Assembly: GCA_036560485.1 (NCBI GenBank)
Contig: DATBRC010000053.1
Coordinates: 62,001 to 126,000 of the forward strand
Origin: DATBRC01 sp036560485
GTDB lineage: Bacteria; Pseudomonadota; Gammaproteobacteria; Burkholderiales; Burkholderiaceae_D
Length of the DNA: 64,000 nucleotides
Direction of reading: 5' to 3'
In this document: piece after piece, positions 7,434-16,807 of the stretch
Numbering within the stretch: position 1 is the first letter of the stretch
How the letters are laid out: every line of letters starts with the position of its first letter
The notes under the pieces: model-generated
The model's database searches: none
What the model was told of the DNA's origin: nothing
What the model saw: only the letters and a program-made list of their open reading frames with translations
Made by a program: the position numbers and the translations under genes

Positions 7434-9833
7434 ATGTCCAATTTCATCGTCAAAAAAGTTGCGGTCCTCGGCGCGGGTGTGATGGGTGCGCAGATTGCAG
7501 CGCATTGCGTCAATGCCAAAGTGCCGGTCGTGCTGTTTGATCTGCCTGCCAAGGAAGGCCCGAAGAACGGCATCGTGCTGCGCGCGATTGAAAACCTGAA
7601 AAAACTCAGCCCTGCTCCGCTCGGCAACAAGGATGATGCAGCGTTGATCGAAGTTGCCAACTACGAAGACAATCTTGATCTGTTGAAAGACTGCGATCTG
7701 ATCATCGAGGCGATTGCAGAGCGCATGGATTGGAAGCACGACCTGTACAAGAAAGTCGCGCCGCATATCGGGCCGAATACGATCTTCGCCACCAACACAT
7801 CAGGCTTGTCGATCACCGCGTTGTCTGAAGGATTCGATGCAAATTTGAAAGCGCGTTTCTGCGGCGTGCATTTCTTCAATCCGCCGCGTTACATGCATCT
7901 GGTTGAATTGATTCCAACCGCTGCAACACAAGCGCATATTCTCGATCAACTGGAAGGCTTCCTCACGACGACCTTGGGCAAAGGTGTAGTGCGCGCAATC
8001 GACACGCCAAACTTCATTGCAAACCGTGTCGGCGTGTTCGGCATGATGGCAACGATGTATGAGGCGGAAAAATTCGGCTTGTCATATGACGTGGTTGACG
8101 ATTTGACCGGTGCTAAATTGGGCCGCGCCAAGTCCGGGACGTTCCGCACTGCCGACGTGGTTGGTCTTGACACGATGGGGCATGTGATCAAGACGATGCA
8201 AGATAATTTGAAAGACGATCCGTTCTACAGTGTCTACGCGACACCTGCTGTACTCACGCAATTGATCACAGCCGGCTCATTGGGGCAAAAGTCCGGTGCC
8301 GGTTTTTACAAAAAAGTCGGCAAGGATATCTTGCGTTTCGATCCAGCGAAGAATGACTATGTCACTGGCGGCGGCAAGGCCGATGATTTGATCGGCCGTA
8401 TTTTGAAAGACAAGGATCCTGCCAAGCGGATGAAAGCGCTGCGTGACTCGACCAACCCGCAAGCACAATTCCTGTGGGCGATTTTCCGCGACGCGTTCCA
8501 TTACATCGCCGTGCACCTGGAAGCAATCGCCGACAATGCGCGCGATATCGATTTCGCGATGCGCTGGGGTTTCGGCTGGAATGTCGGCCCGTTTGAAACA
8601 TGGCAAGCAGCCGGTTGGCAGCAGATTGCAACGTGGGTGAAAGAAGATATCGATGCAGACAAGGCTTTGAGCAAGGCGCCGTTACCTGCCTGGGTATTCG
8701 AAGGCAAGGTTAAAGAAAATTCGGGCGTGCATTCAGCACAAGGCTCTTACTCGCCGAAGAAAAATGCCTTCGTGCCACGTTCATCGCTACCGGTCTACCA
8801 ACGCCAAGTGTTCCGCGCACCGTTGGTTGGCGAAGGTGTCGCCGATGGCAAGACAGCGGGCACAACGGTATTCGAAGATGACTCGATTCGCATGTGGCAT
8901 CAGAACGATGATGTGCTGATCCTGTCGTTCAAGACCAAGATGCATGTGATCGGCCCGGGTGTAGTTGATGGCTTGTACAAGGCGATTGCCGAAGCGGAAA
9001 AGAATTACAAAGGATTGGTGATCTGGCATAGCGACGCAGCGGAGGGTGGCGCATTCTCTGCAGGCGCGGATTTGCAATCGATGCTGCCGTTGTTCATGTC
9101 AGGTGGTGTGAAAGCAATCGAGCCGGAAGTGAGCCGATTACAGAATGCACATATGGCGATGAAATACGCGAATGTGCCAGTGGTCGCTGCCGTAGCAGGC
9201 CTGGCGCTCGGTGGCGGTTGCGAAATGCTGATGCATGCCGCCAAGCGTGTCGCATCACTGGAATCGTACATCGGCCTGGTCGAAGTCGGCGTAGGATTGA
9301 TTCCTGCAGGTGGCGGGTTGAAAGAAATCGCAGTGCGTGCAGCAGCAAGTGCGCAAGGCAACGACATCCTGCAATTCCTGAAAAATACCTACATGAATGC
9401 TGCTACCGCAGCCGTGTCGAAGTCGGCACTGGAAGCACAGAAGATGGGTTATCTGTCTGCCAATGACTTGGTGGTCTTCAACGCATACGAATTGCTGCAT
9501 GTGGCCAAAGTCGAAGCGCGCGCGATGTTCGATGCCGGTTATCGTCCGCCATTGAAAGTGCAAGTGCCGGTGACAGGGCGCTACGGCATGGCAACCATCA
9601 CTGCGCAATTGATCAACATGCGCGACGGCGGTTTCATTTCTGCACATGACTATAAACTCGGCAGCATGATTGCCGAAGTTGTTAGCGGCGGCGACATCGA
9701 ACAGGGTAGTGTGGTCAATGAACAATGGTTGCTGGATCTGGAGCGTAAAAATTTCATGGAATTGCTCAACAACCCGAAAACGCAAGAGCGGATCATGGGC
9801 ATGATGCAGACCGGCAAGCCGGTGCGTAACTAA
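7434..9833 (+). CDS. 3-hydroxyacyl-CoA dehydrogenase/enoyl-CoA hydratase fusion
   Basis: A 799-residue bifunctional beta-oxidation enzyme. The NAD-binding dehydrogenase part comes first (GAGVMG at 13-18, then ATNTSGLSI and HFFNPPRYMHLVE with His146 in the catalytic position) and the crotonase part follows (GGAFSAGADL and AGLALGGGCEM, the oxyanion-hole loops). This order is the reverse of E. coli FadB and matches the FadN/YusL-like group. It hydrates enoyl-CoA and oxidises the hydroxyacyl-CoA to 3-ketoacyl-CoA for the thiolase encoded 18 bp downstream. It starts at the ATG at 7434 with TAAAGG upstream. Confidence 0.93.
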   Translation: MSNFIVKKVAVLGAGVMGAQIAAHCVNAKVPVVLFDLPAKEGPKNGIVLRAIENLKKLSPAPLGNKDDAALIEVANYEDNLDLLKDCDLIIEAIAERMDWKHDLYKKVAPHIGPNTIFATNTSGLSITALSEGFDANLKARFCGVHFFNPPRYMHLVELIPTAATQAHILDQLEGFLTTTLGKGVVRAIDTPNFIANRVGVFGMMATMYEAEKFGLSYDVVDDLTGAKLGRAKSGTFRTADVVGLDTMGHVIKTMQDNLKDDPFYSVYATPAVLTQLITAGSLGQKSGAGFYKKVGKDILRFDPAKNDYVTGGGKADDLIGRILKDKDPAKRMKALRDSTNPQAQFLWAIFRDAFHYIAVHLEAIADNARDIDFAMRWGFGWNVGPFETWQAAGWQQIATWVKEDIDADKALSKAPLPAWVFEGKVKENSGVHSAQGSYSPKKNAFVPRSSLPVYQRQVFRAPLVGEGVADGKTAGTTVFEDDSIRMWHQNDDVLILSFKTKMHVIGPGVVDGLYKAIAEAEKNYKGLVIWHSDAAEGGAFSAGADLQSMLPLFMSGGVKAIEPEVSRLQNAHMAMKYANVPVVAAVAGLALGGGCEMLMHAAKRVASLESYIGLVEVGVGLIPAGGGLKEIAVRAAASAQGNDILQFLKNTYMNAATAAVSKSALEAQKMGYLSANDLVVFNAYELLHVAKVEARAMFDAGYRPPLKVQVPVTGRYGMATITAQLINMRDGGFISAHDYKLGSMIAEVVSGGDIEQGSVVNEQWLLDLERKNFMELLNNPKTQERIMGMMQTGKPVRN

Positions 9834-9851
9834 TCGAATCAGGAGCAGATA

Positions 9852-11060
9852 ATGAGCAAACAAACGAATAGACAAGTGCAGGATGCCTACATCGTCGCTG
9901 CCACCCGCACGCCAATCGGCAAGGCGCCGCGCGGCGTTTTTAAAAATGTGCGGCCGGATGATTTGCTGATACGTGCAATTCAATCCGCAATGTCGCAAGT
10001 GCCTAATCTCGATCCGAAATTGATCGAGGATGCAATCATCGGCTGTGCATTTCCGGAAGCAGAGCAAGGTTTGAACGTGGCGCGCATGTCGGTGCTGATG
10101 GCTGGGCTGCCAAACACGGTCGGCGGCGTTACCGTCAATCGTTATTGTGCATCCGGCGTAACAGCGATTGCGATGGCGGCTGACCGCATTCGCGTCGGTG
10201 AAAATGATGTGATGATCGCAGGCGGCCTTGAATCGATGTCGATGGTGCCGATGATGGGGCATCATCCATCGATGAATGCGCGCATCCTGGCTGACCAGAA
10301 TATCGGTATTGCATACGGCATGGGATTGACCGCCGAGAAAGTGGCGCAGCAATGGAAAGTATCGCGCGAAGCGCAAGACCAATTTGCGTTGAACTCGCAC
10401 ATGAAAGCCATTGCAGCGCAACAGGCAGGCGAGTTCAACGATGAAATGACCTCGGTCGAAGTTGTCGAGAAATTCCCGGATCTGGCGACAGGTCAGATTG
10501 ATGTGAGAACGCGTACCGTCAATCAGGATGAAGGCGCACGTGCCGATTCCAATCTGGCAGCTCTATCCAAATTGAAGCCGGTGTTTGCAGCAAAAGGTTC
10601 CGTCACTGCAGGCAATAGTTCGCAAATGTCGGATGGCGCAGGCGCCTTGATTCTGGTCAGCGAAAAAATCCTGAAGCAATTCAATTTGACGCCGCTCGCA
10701 CGCTTTGTATCGTTCGCCGTACGCGGCGTGCCGCCGGAAATCATGGGCATTGGTCCGAAAGAAGCGATTCCTGTCGCGTTGCGCGCAGCAGGTCTCACGC
10801 TGGATCAAATGGATTGGATTGAATTGAATGAGGCTTTCGCTGCGCAGTCATTGGCAGTGATTCAAGATCTCGGTCTTGATCCTTCCAAGGTCAATCCAAT
10901 GGGCGGCGCGATTGCATTGGGCCATCCGCTCGGAGCGACCGGTGCAATCCGCGCTGCGACGGTGGTGCATGCACTGCGTCGCAAGAATTTGAAATACGGC
11001 ATGGTCACGATGTGCGTTGGCACGGGTATGGGCGCTGCCGGAATTTTTGAGCGGATGTAA
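9852..11060 (+). CDS. acetyl-CoA C-acyltransferase (3-ketoacyl-CoA thiolase)
   Basis: A 402-residue thiolase that cleaves 3-ketoacyl-CoA into acetyl-CoA and a shortened acyl-CoA. The nucleophile Cys99 sits in NRYCASG, His358 in ALGHPLGATG and the second cysteine Cys388 in CVGTGMG; NEAFAAQ is also present. The start has AGGAG about 6 bases upstream and lies 18 bp after the fusion enzyme, so the two are cotranscribed and form a functional trifunctional-like pair. A terminator follows at 11080-11113. Confidence 0.95.
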   Translation: MSKQTNRQVQDAYIVAATRTPIGKAPRGVFKNVRPDDLLIRAIQSAMSQVPNLDPKLIEDAIIGCAFPEAEQGLNVARMSVLMAGLPNTVGGVTVNRYCASGVTAIAMAADRIRVGENDVMIAGGLESMSMVPMMGHHPSMNARILADQNIGIAYGMGLTAEKVAQQWKVSREAQDQFALNSHMKAIAAQQAGEFNDEMTSVEVVEKFPDLATGQIDVRTRTVNQDEGARADSNLAALSKLKPVFAAKGSVTAGNSSQMSDGAGALILVSEKILKQFNLTPLARFVSFAVRGVPPEIMGIGPKEAIPVALRAAGLTLDQMDWIELNEAFAAQSLAVIQDLGLDPSKVNPMGGAIALGHPLGATGAIRAATVVHALRRKNLKYGMVTMCVGTGMGAAGIFERM

Positions 11061-11079
11061 TTTACTCAAGCCAAAATAG

Positions 11080-11113
11080 AAGCCGTACGGTGCCACGCTG
11101 TACGGCTTTTTTT
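11080..11113 (+). terminator. rho-independent terminator after the thiolase gene
   Basis: AAGCCGTAC (11080-11088) pairs with GTACGGCTT (11100-11108), followed by a T-run to 11113. It lies within the 86-bp gap before the enoyl-CoA hydratase gene, so that gene is either expressed from readthrough or from its own promoter. Confidence 0.85.
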
Positions 11114-11146
11114 ATGTGTAGCGCATTAAAAATAGAGGGCGGTGAT

Positions 11147-11911
11147 ATGGATATTCTGACCGGCATCGAGAACGGCATTCTCACAATCGAATTTAATCGA
11201 CCTGAAAAAAAGAATGCAATTACCGCTGCCATGTACCAGGCGATGTCCGATGCACTCACTGCAGCGGAAACAGACATGCGGGTCCGCGCCATTTTATTTA
11301 TTGGCAAACAAGATATTTATACGGCTGGAAACGACCTCGAAGATTTCATGAACAATCCACCGAATAGCAAAGATCATCCGGTGTTCAAGTTCATGCAAAG
11401 CATCAGTCATACAACCAAGCCTGTGGTTGCAGCAGTTTCCGGTGTGGCAGTCGGCATCGGCACCACGATGCTGATGCATTGTGATCTGGTCTATGCGGCG
11501 GATAACGCAAAATTTTCGATGCCGTTTTCGCAGCTGGGTTTATGCCCGGAGTTGGCATCCAGTTTGTTATTTCCGCAAATCGTCGGCTACCAACGTGCTG
11601 CGGAAAAATTAATGCTGGGTGAACCGTTCTCTGCCGAAGAAGCGCATCACATGGGCTTGATCAATAAGGTGCTGCCGGTTGATCAACTGGTGCCATTCGC
11701 ACGCGCGCAAGCAGCAAAGCTGGTCGCGTTGCCCGCAGCATCGCTACGTGTCACCAAGCAGCTGATGTGTGCTGGCCAGATCGCCGCAATCGAAGCGAAG
11801 ATAGAAGAAGAGAATAAATATTTTGCGGCAATGTTGGTCGCACCAGAAGCAAAGGAGGCGTTTGCTGCATTTTTTGAAAAGCGGAAGCCCAACTTTGAAA
11901 AGTTTGAATAA
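11147..11911 (+). CDS. enoyl-CoA hydratase/isomerase family protein
   Basis: A 254-residue crotonase-fold protein. The start at 11147 is preceded by GAGGGCGGTGAT; the open frame extends 19 codons upstream into the terminator region and those are not coding. The oxyanion-hole loops are recognisable as TAGNDLEDFM and VSGVAVGIGTTML, and SQLGLCPELASSLL is typical of the family. A canonical hydratase glutamate pair is not obvious, so isomerase or hydrolase activity is possible. It completes the beta-oxidation cluster, perhaps handling unusual or unsaturated acyl-CoAs. Confidence 0.88.
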   Translation: MDILTGIENGILTIEFNRPEKKNAITAAMYQAMSDALTAAETDMRVRAILFIGKQDIYTAGNDLEDFMNNPPNSKDHPVFKFMQSISHTTKPVVAAVSGVAVGIGTTMLMHCDLVYAADNAKFSMPFSQLGLCPELASSLLFPQIVGYQRAAEKLMLGEPFSAEEAHHMGLINKVLPVDQLVPFARAQAAKLVALPAASLRVTKQLMCAGQIAAIEAKIEEENKYFAAMLVAPEAKEAFAAFFEKRKPNFEKFE

Positions 11912-11923
11912 AGGGCATATCAG

Positions 11924-12316
11924 ATGTTGCGACGACTTACCTACTTAACATGTATGCTGGGAATTTTATTGCACCTACAGGGGTGTGATGGATACGGGAA
12001 AATATTATCCATCCACGACCCATTAGACAAACCAGCTCCTTGGTTGCTGACCGTAATTGAAAATCACAGCGACGAAGACGTTTCTCTAGTTGTTGCGCAA
12101 ATTGCAAAAGAACTTGGACTGCAACCGTCACAAGATATGAAGAATTCTTACTACATAATTCTTGAAAACGGCTTTAGCTTTCGAATCACTGTGCGTAGAG
12201 ATGATCGTCGCAATATTTGGGAAGTGCTGTTAATTGATTGGCCAACAATTCAGCGTAGTGAGGTATCAAAGAAGGCGGAACAACAATTACGAACGGCATT
12301 GAATGCCCCTCACTAA
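11924..12316 (+). CDS. small predicted lipoprotein, unknown function
   Basis: A 130-residue protein with a lipoprotein-like signal (basic start, hydrophobic stretch, LHLQGC ending at Cys21). The Gln before Gly-Cys makes the lipobox slightly atypical. The mature part is a mixed alpha/beta domain of about 105 residues that I do not recognise. It starts 12 bp after the hydratase gene and may be read through from it, yet its lower GC content suggests a different history. Outer-membrane or periplasmic localisation is inferred. Confidence 0.6.
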   Translation: MLRRLTYLTCMLGILLHLQGCDGYGKILSIHDPLDKPAPWLLTVIENHSDEDVSLVVAQIAKELGLQPSQDMKNSYYIILENGFSFRITVRRDDRRNIWEVLLIDWPTIQRSEVSKKAEQQLRTALNAPH

Positions 12317-12346
12317 GCACCTATAAGAAGAAACATAGCCATGTAG

Positions 12347-12363
12347 GGTGCGTCCCACGCACC
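12347..12363. repeat. short hairpin GGTGCGT-CCC-ACGCACC
   Basis: A perfect 7-bp stem with a CCC loop in the 100-bp gap between convergent genes. The wording GTAGGGTGCG...ACGCACC is seen as a dispersed repeat in many proteobacteria and could also act as a terminator for either side, although no T-run follows. Confidence 0.5.
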
Positions 12364-12416
12364 ATTTCAATCTCTCTAAAATACAGCCTGCTTATTTAGT
12401 TTGAATGAACAATACG

Positions 12417-14456
12417 CTACTGGCTTGTTGTGCCATCCAACTCCAGCAAGCCACGAAGCGGACCAACAAATTGTTCATAGTTTCGCCAGCGCTCTTTTGA
12501 GCTCGTGTAAATCTTCTGCCGCACTTGCCACTTGCTGCTGGTTGCTACCTTGCGCTCAGTCTTGTGGAAATCCAGGCAGCGATCATCCCACTCCAAACCC
12601 ATGAATTCAATGATCTTGCGGCTCCAGTTTTGTTGATCATCGATTAGCGCTTCGTAAGGCACATCCATGAATATTTCGGCGGGCAACGTCGCGCGCCAGT
12701 GCGCTATCAACCGGTGATACTCGCGGTAATAATGTGCCAGATTCTCAAGGTCGTTGGCATAGGTATAGCTGGGGCCAAAATTCTGGAAATAGATGGATAG
12801 GCAAGTGTCTACCGGATTGCGCTGCACATGAAGAATCCGGGCATTCGGAAACACTGCATGAATCAATCCCAGCATGCTGAAATTGACAGGCATCTTGTCC
12901 ACTACACGCAATGCATCAGCAGAAAAGTTCGACAGATTGTGCAGGCAATCTTCTGCCAGCTGGCGAATGAATGTTTCATCGAGTTTGCCTGCGTACACTG
13001 CCGATCTGTGCCGTGCAAGTGCCTGTGTCCAAAACGTAAGTTCACCTGCGCCGAATATCGCCGGGTGTGAAGCCATGATTTGTTCGATCAACGACGTACC
13101 TGAACGCGGCATGCCGACGATGAATACCGGTCTTGCGGAAGCGGATGCGCCGGCGTGTGGTCGGCATACCCGCTCGCGATGGTAAGTCTGGCATAACTGA
13201 TCGACATCACGCATGTGCTGTTGCCGGTCGTATTTGCCCCCATAGGCTTTCACTAATTCATTGGCACGCTGATAGTGTTTGAAGGCTCGATCAAAATTCT
13301 GCAGATCATCGCAAAATTTGCCCATTGCATAACGCATCGTTGACTCTTGCCGTTTCGGCAGGCCACGCTCAACGATCACTTCGGCGCATTTCATCCAATC
13401 GGCATCATCCGCAGTCATTTTGCGTATGCCGGCAATAGCGGCCCACGCAGTGCAGAGTTGCGGCTCAATAGTGAGTGCGCGCCGATAAAAAACCTCTGCA
13501 TCGGCAAAGCGTCCCTGTCCCGCTCCTACGTCCCCCAAGCCAACCAACGCATCTACATAATTCGGTTTTATTTCCAATGCGCGCTGATAACTGCGTTCGG
13601 CTTCCAGATGCCGGCCTTGTTCATATAACGCATTGCCCAATATGTAATGCGCTGCGGCGAATGCCGGATTGAGCAGCACCGCATGCCGGCAGCAAGCTTC
13701 GGCTTCGGTTAGTTGGCCGCACTCCTTGAGGGCATTCCCCAAGCTGCAATGTGCTTCGACAAACTGTGGCGTTATTTCGAGCGCGCGGCGATAGCTGGCT
13801 TGCGCTTGAGGCAGCTTGCCTTGCGCCATCAGGCTATTGCCAAGATTGTGGTGCGCGATTGCGAAGTCGGGCTTGAGGGACAACGTGCGCCGAAAGCTTG
13901 CTTCTGCGTCTGCCCAGCGTCCTTGTTCATTGAGCGTGTTCCCCAAATGGTAATGCGCGTTAAAAAAATTCGGGGCAATCCTGACTGTTTGCCGAAAACA
14001 GGCTTCTGCTTCCATCCAGCGTTTTTGCGCATTGAGGGTGTTGCCCAGGTTGTAGTGGGCGCCGGCAAAATCCGGTTTGAGTTTTAGTGCGTGGCGAAAA
14101 CTGGCTTCAGCTTCATGCGAATTGTTGAGCATGCTCAGGGTGAATCCCAGATTATTATGGGCATCGGCATCGTTAGGCGACAATTCGGCCGCTTTTTTCG
14201 CGGGATGCAATGCGGCCGCGCAGTTCCCCCTTCGTACCAGCACTGCACCCAGCATCATCCAGCCAAACCCATGTTGGGGGAAACGCACTGTCATCGATCG
14301 GGCAATTTGTTCTGTTTCGATAAAGCGCTGTTGATTGAACATTGCCATCAGCATGTTCATATCGTGTGGGGAGGGGTAATTCACAGAAAGTCCCATCGTT
14401 TCAACGCCATTACGATGGGATATTTTTTGTGCCGATTTGGCAGTCTTGGCCTGCAT
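12417..14456 (-). CDS. TPR-repeat sulfotransferase
   Basis: About 679 residues from the ATG at 14456; a GTG at 14474 and an ATG at 14396 are alternative starts. Residues about 40-370 are roughly ten tetratricopeptide repeats with the recurring pattern AHYNLGNTLNAQGRW. The C-terminal 270 residues form a PAPS-dependent sulfotransferase domain whose 5'-phosphosulfate loop is VGMPRSGTSLIEQ near residue 450, and the 3'-phosphate motif resembles HVQRNPVDTCLS. It is predicted to transfer sulfate from PAPS to a peptide or glycan. An APS kinase gene lies 2.3 kb away on the other strand, with a two-component system between. Confidence 0.88.
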   Translation of the reverse strand: MQAKTAKSAQKISHRNGVETMGLSVNYPSPHDMNMLMAMFNQQRFIETEQIARSMTVRFPQHGFGWMMLGAVLVRRGNCAAALHPAKKAAELSPNDADAHNNLGFTLSMLNNSHEAEASFRHALKLKPDFAGAHYNLGNTLNAQKRWMEAEACFRQTVRIAPNFFNAHYHLGNTLNEQGRWADAEASFRRTLSLKPDFAIAHHNLGNSLMAQGKLPQAQASYRRALEITPQFVEAHCSLGNALKECGQLTEAEACCRHAVLLNPAFAAAHYILGNALYEQGRHLEAERSYQRALEIKPNYVDALVGLGDVGAGQGRFADAEVFYRRALTIEPQLCTAWAAIAGIRKMTADDADWMKCAEVIVERGLPKRQESTMRYAMGKFCDDLQNFDRAFKHYQRANELVKAYGGKYDRQQHMRDVDQLCQTYHRERVCRPHAGASASARPVFIVGMPRSGTSLIEQIMASHPAIFGAGELTFWTQALARHRSAVYAGKLDETFIRQLAEDCLHNLSNFSADALRVVDKMPVNFSMLGLIHAVFPNARILHVQRNPVDTCLSIYFQNFGPSYTYANDLENLAHYYREYHRLIAHWRATLPAEIFMDVPYEALIDDQQNWSRKIIEFMGLEWDDRCLDFHKTERKVATSSKWQVRQKIYTSSKERWRNYEQFVGPLRGLLELDGTTSQ
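14391..14428. promoter_or_regulatory. hairpin spanning the 5' end of the sulfotransferase gene
   Basis: TCCCATCGT (14391-14399) and ACGATGGGA (14412-14420) form a perfect 9-bp stem with a 12-base loop, followed on the plus strand by TATTTTTT. On the minus strand the ATG at 14396, a possible internal start, lies inside the 3' arm. It could hide that start in mRNA or simply be coding coincidence. Confidence 0.4.
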
Positions 14457-14743
14457 CGCCTTGTGTTGTTTCACGAGCCGACAGCTTTCAATAAATTGAT
14501 CGGATGGTCTTTAAGACTAGTGAGCTATCCTGTCAAAATACTGAATGTAAACTGACGATTTACTGACAATGAAACGCATTCCTCCGCATTGATTTTTTGT
14601 AAATTTAAAAATACATCATCTGTATCAACTTGCGAACATCACGCCGTCTTTGTGCAAAAAAATCAATAACAAATATCAATTTGCCGGCAATTCAAGGAAA
14701 ATCCCTTTAATTAAAAGCGGCCTTAATTTGAAAACGAAGCACG

Positions 14744-15412
14744 ATGCACGTTCTACTTGTTGAAGATGATGCAGTTCTGGCGGATGGGATTTCTCGCATC
14801 CTGACCGGGCATGGCATGGCCGTCGATGTCGTCCATAACGGCGCTGATGCCGACGCCATTTTGCAACGTGAAAATGTCGGCATGCTGGTATTGGATATTG
14901 GTCTGCCGGGTATCGACGGTTTTGAAGTTGTGCGGCGCCTGCGTGGGCGAGGCAGCAATCTCCCTGTGCTGTTACTGACGGCGCGTGATGCTGTGCACGA
15001 TCGTGTGCATGGACTCGAACTGGGCGCTGATGATTATCTGGTCAAACCTTTTGCATCACCCGAATTAGTGGCGCGGATAAAAGCGCTGTTACGCAGAAGC
15101 GCGCCGACGCCGCAAGGCCTGATTTTAGGAGGGTTGTCTCTGGATACGTTTTCCAAGCGTGCAGAAATCAATGGCCGTTCCATTGAGCTGTCCGTGAGGG
15201 AGTGGTCCATTCTTGAATATCTGATGCTACAGGTTTCTCGAGTCGTCTCCAAGCAGCAAATTATCGACGCTATCCTGCCTTGGGGAGAAGAGATAACGGT
15301 GAATGCAGTGGAAGTCTATATTTCCAGAATCCGTTTGAAAATTGCGGATGCCGGTGTGTTGATACGCACTATCAGAGGATTCGGTTATGTGCTTGAGAAA
15401 TCAGATCCATGA
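14744..15412 (+). CDS. OmpR/PhoB-family response regulator (TctD/QseB-like)
   Basis: A 222-residue regulator with an N-terminal receiver (acidic pair E7/D8/D9, phosphorylated Asp51 in LVLDIGLPG, Lys101 in LVKPF) and a C-terminal winged-helix DNA-binding domain (residues about 125-218, ending in VLIRTIRGFGYVLEK). It is translationally coupled to the sensor kinase by the ATGA overlap at 15409-15412. The 269-bp upstream region, shared with the divergent sulfotransferase gene, is the natural place for autoregulation, but no direct-repeat binding site was identified with confidence. Confidence 0.95.
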   Translation: MHVLLVEDDAVLADGISRILTGHGMAVDVVHNGADADAILQRENVGMLVLDIGLPGIDGFEVVRRLRGRGSNLPVLLLTARDAVHDRVHGLELGADDYLVKPFASPELVARIKALLRRSAPTPQGLILGGLSLDTFSKRAEINGRSIELSVREWSILEYLMLQVSRVVSKQQIIDAILPWGEEITVNAVEVYISRIRLKIADAGVLIRTIRGFGYVLEKSDP

Positions 15413-16767
15413 TTTCCAGCATTCGAGGAAACCTGCTGAAGCGGTTAATTGTGCCGCTCTTAATCATCAACTTGATGGGTGCAGGACTTACTTATTGGCT
15501 CGCATGGATTCCTACCCAAATCGCTTTTGATCAAGGTTTGGCTGATGCAGGCTGGGCATTGATATCTCGTTTGCATGCAGTCGGAGACCAGATCCAAATC
15601 GATTTATCAAAACAGGCTGAGCAAATATTGCGCGTCGATCACTTCGATACAATTTATTTTGTTGTGCGTGACGAAGAAAGAAAAACAATCGCGGGTGACA
15701 AGGATTTTCCGCATTTAAATCATCATCCATCACAATCAAATAATCCCCTTGCCTATGATGGAACAATTCGTGGTGAGCCGGTACGGATCATATCGTTTCA
15801 GACGCAAGCTGGAGACGCACCGGTTTTCATCGGCGTAGCAGAAACGCTGCGAAAGCGAAATGATTCGAGAGCCAAGATCTTTGGGGCTTTTTTATTATTG
15901 GAAGGATTGCTCACAATCATATCGATGGTCATTAGCTGGCGCGCCGTGACCAAGGGATTGCTGCCGCTTCAAAAAATGCAATCCGATTTGGGATCGCGTA
16001 ACCATGATGATTTATCCCTGATTAAAGATGAACAGCTTCCGTTCGAGTTGTTCCCTGTCGTCAAAGCAATCAACGGATTGCTTGAAAAAGCGCAAATGGA
16101 GGCATCGGCACAGCAGTATTTTCTCGCCAATGTGGCGCACCAGCTGCGCACGCCACTAGCCGGATTAAAAGCGCAATTGGAATGGCTGAAACAAAAATAT
16201 ACGGCTGAAAATGAAACAGTACGTTCTGCCGATCTGATGTTGTCGTCAACAGAAAGAATGATTCGACAAACCAATCAATTGTTGGCACTGGCGCGCGCCG
16301 AACCAAGCCGATTTGAAAAAGCGCGTCTTGAACCCGTCGAGCTGAACAAGTTGATCGAAGAATCGGTTCAATATTTTGTGCAAGAGGCCGATAAAAAACA
16401 TATTGATCTTGGTTTCGATTTGCATTCAGCACAGATGATGGGCGACCATTTTCTGCTGCGTGATTTGATTGACAATCTGATCGACAATGCGATTCGGTAC
16501 TCACCGCCGCATGGTGTGGTAACAGTGCGTTGCAGACGTGATAGTAATGCTTGTATATTCACAGTAGAAGATTCCGGTCCAGGGATACCCAGCTCACAAA
16601 GTGAGTTGGTTTTCAATCGTTACTATCGTATTGATGGCACGACTGAAGGAAATGGCTTAGGCTTGGCAATCGTGCGGGATATCGTAAAAGATCACGGCGC
16701 CGAAATCATTTTGAAATCCGGGCCTGGTGAAAAAGGAACGATCTTTTCTGTTCATTTTCCAGTTTGA
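15409..16767 (+). CDS. sensor histidine kinase, TctE-like
   Basis: A 452-residue membrane kinase. TM1 spans about 12-32 and TM2 about 157-178, enclosing a periplasmic sensor of about 120 residues that resembles the short 2CSK_N domain. The H-box has His244 (NVAHQLRTPL), followed by the N-box (DNLIDNAIRYSP), G1 (VEDSGPGIP) and G2 (GNGLGLAIV). It overlaps the response regulator start by 4 bp, so the pair is one signalling unit. In this family the ligands are often carboxylates or metals, but nothing here identifies the signal. Confidence 0.95.
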   Translation: MISSIRGNLLKRLIVPLLIINLMGAGLTYWLAWIPTQIAFDQGLADAGWALISRLHAVGDQIQIDLSKQAEQILRVDHFDTIYFVVRDEERKTIAGDKDFPHLNHHPSQSNNPLAYDGTIRGEPVRIISFQTQAGDAPVFIGVAETLRKRNDSRAKIFGAFLLLEGLLTIISMVISWRAVTKGLLPLQKMQSDLGSRNHDDLSLIKDEQLPFELFPVVKAINGLLEKAQMEASAQQYFLANVAHQLRTPLAGLKAQLEWLKQKYTAENETVRSADLMLSSTERMIRQTNQLLALARAEPSRFEKARLEPVELNKLIEESVQYFVQEADKKHIDLGFDLHSAQMMGDHFLLRDLIDNLIDNAIRYSPPHGVVTVRCRRDSNACIFTVEDSGPGIPSSQSELVFNRYYRIDGTTEGNGLGLAIVRDIVKDHGAEIILKSGPGEKGTIFSVHFPV

Positions 16768-16807
16768 TGATTGTCCTGAAATGAAATTCGCCAAGCGAAA
16801 ACGAGAT

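Noticed and set aside
9255..10421. 388-codon minus-strand frame opposite the beta-oxidation genes
   Set aside because: It is antisense to conserved thiolase and dehydrogenase genes; the His/Cys/Arg-rich product is a typical shadow.
14391..14428. Plus-strand terminator
   Set aside because: No plus-strand gene ends upstream of it; the hairpin lies within the minus-strand coding region.
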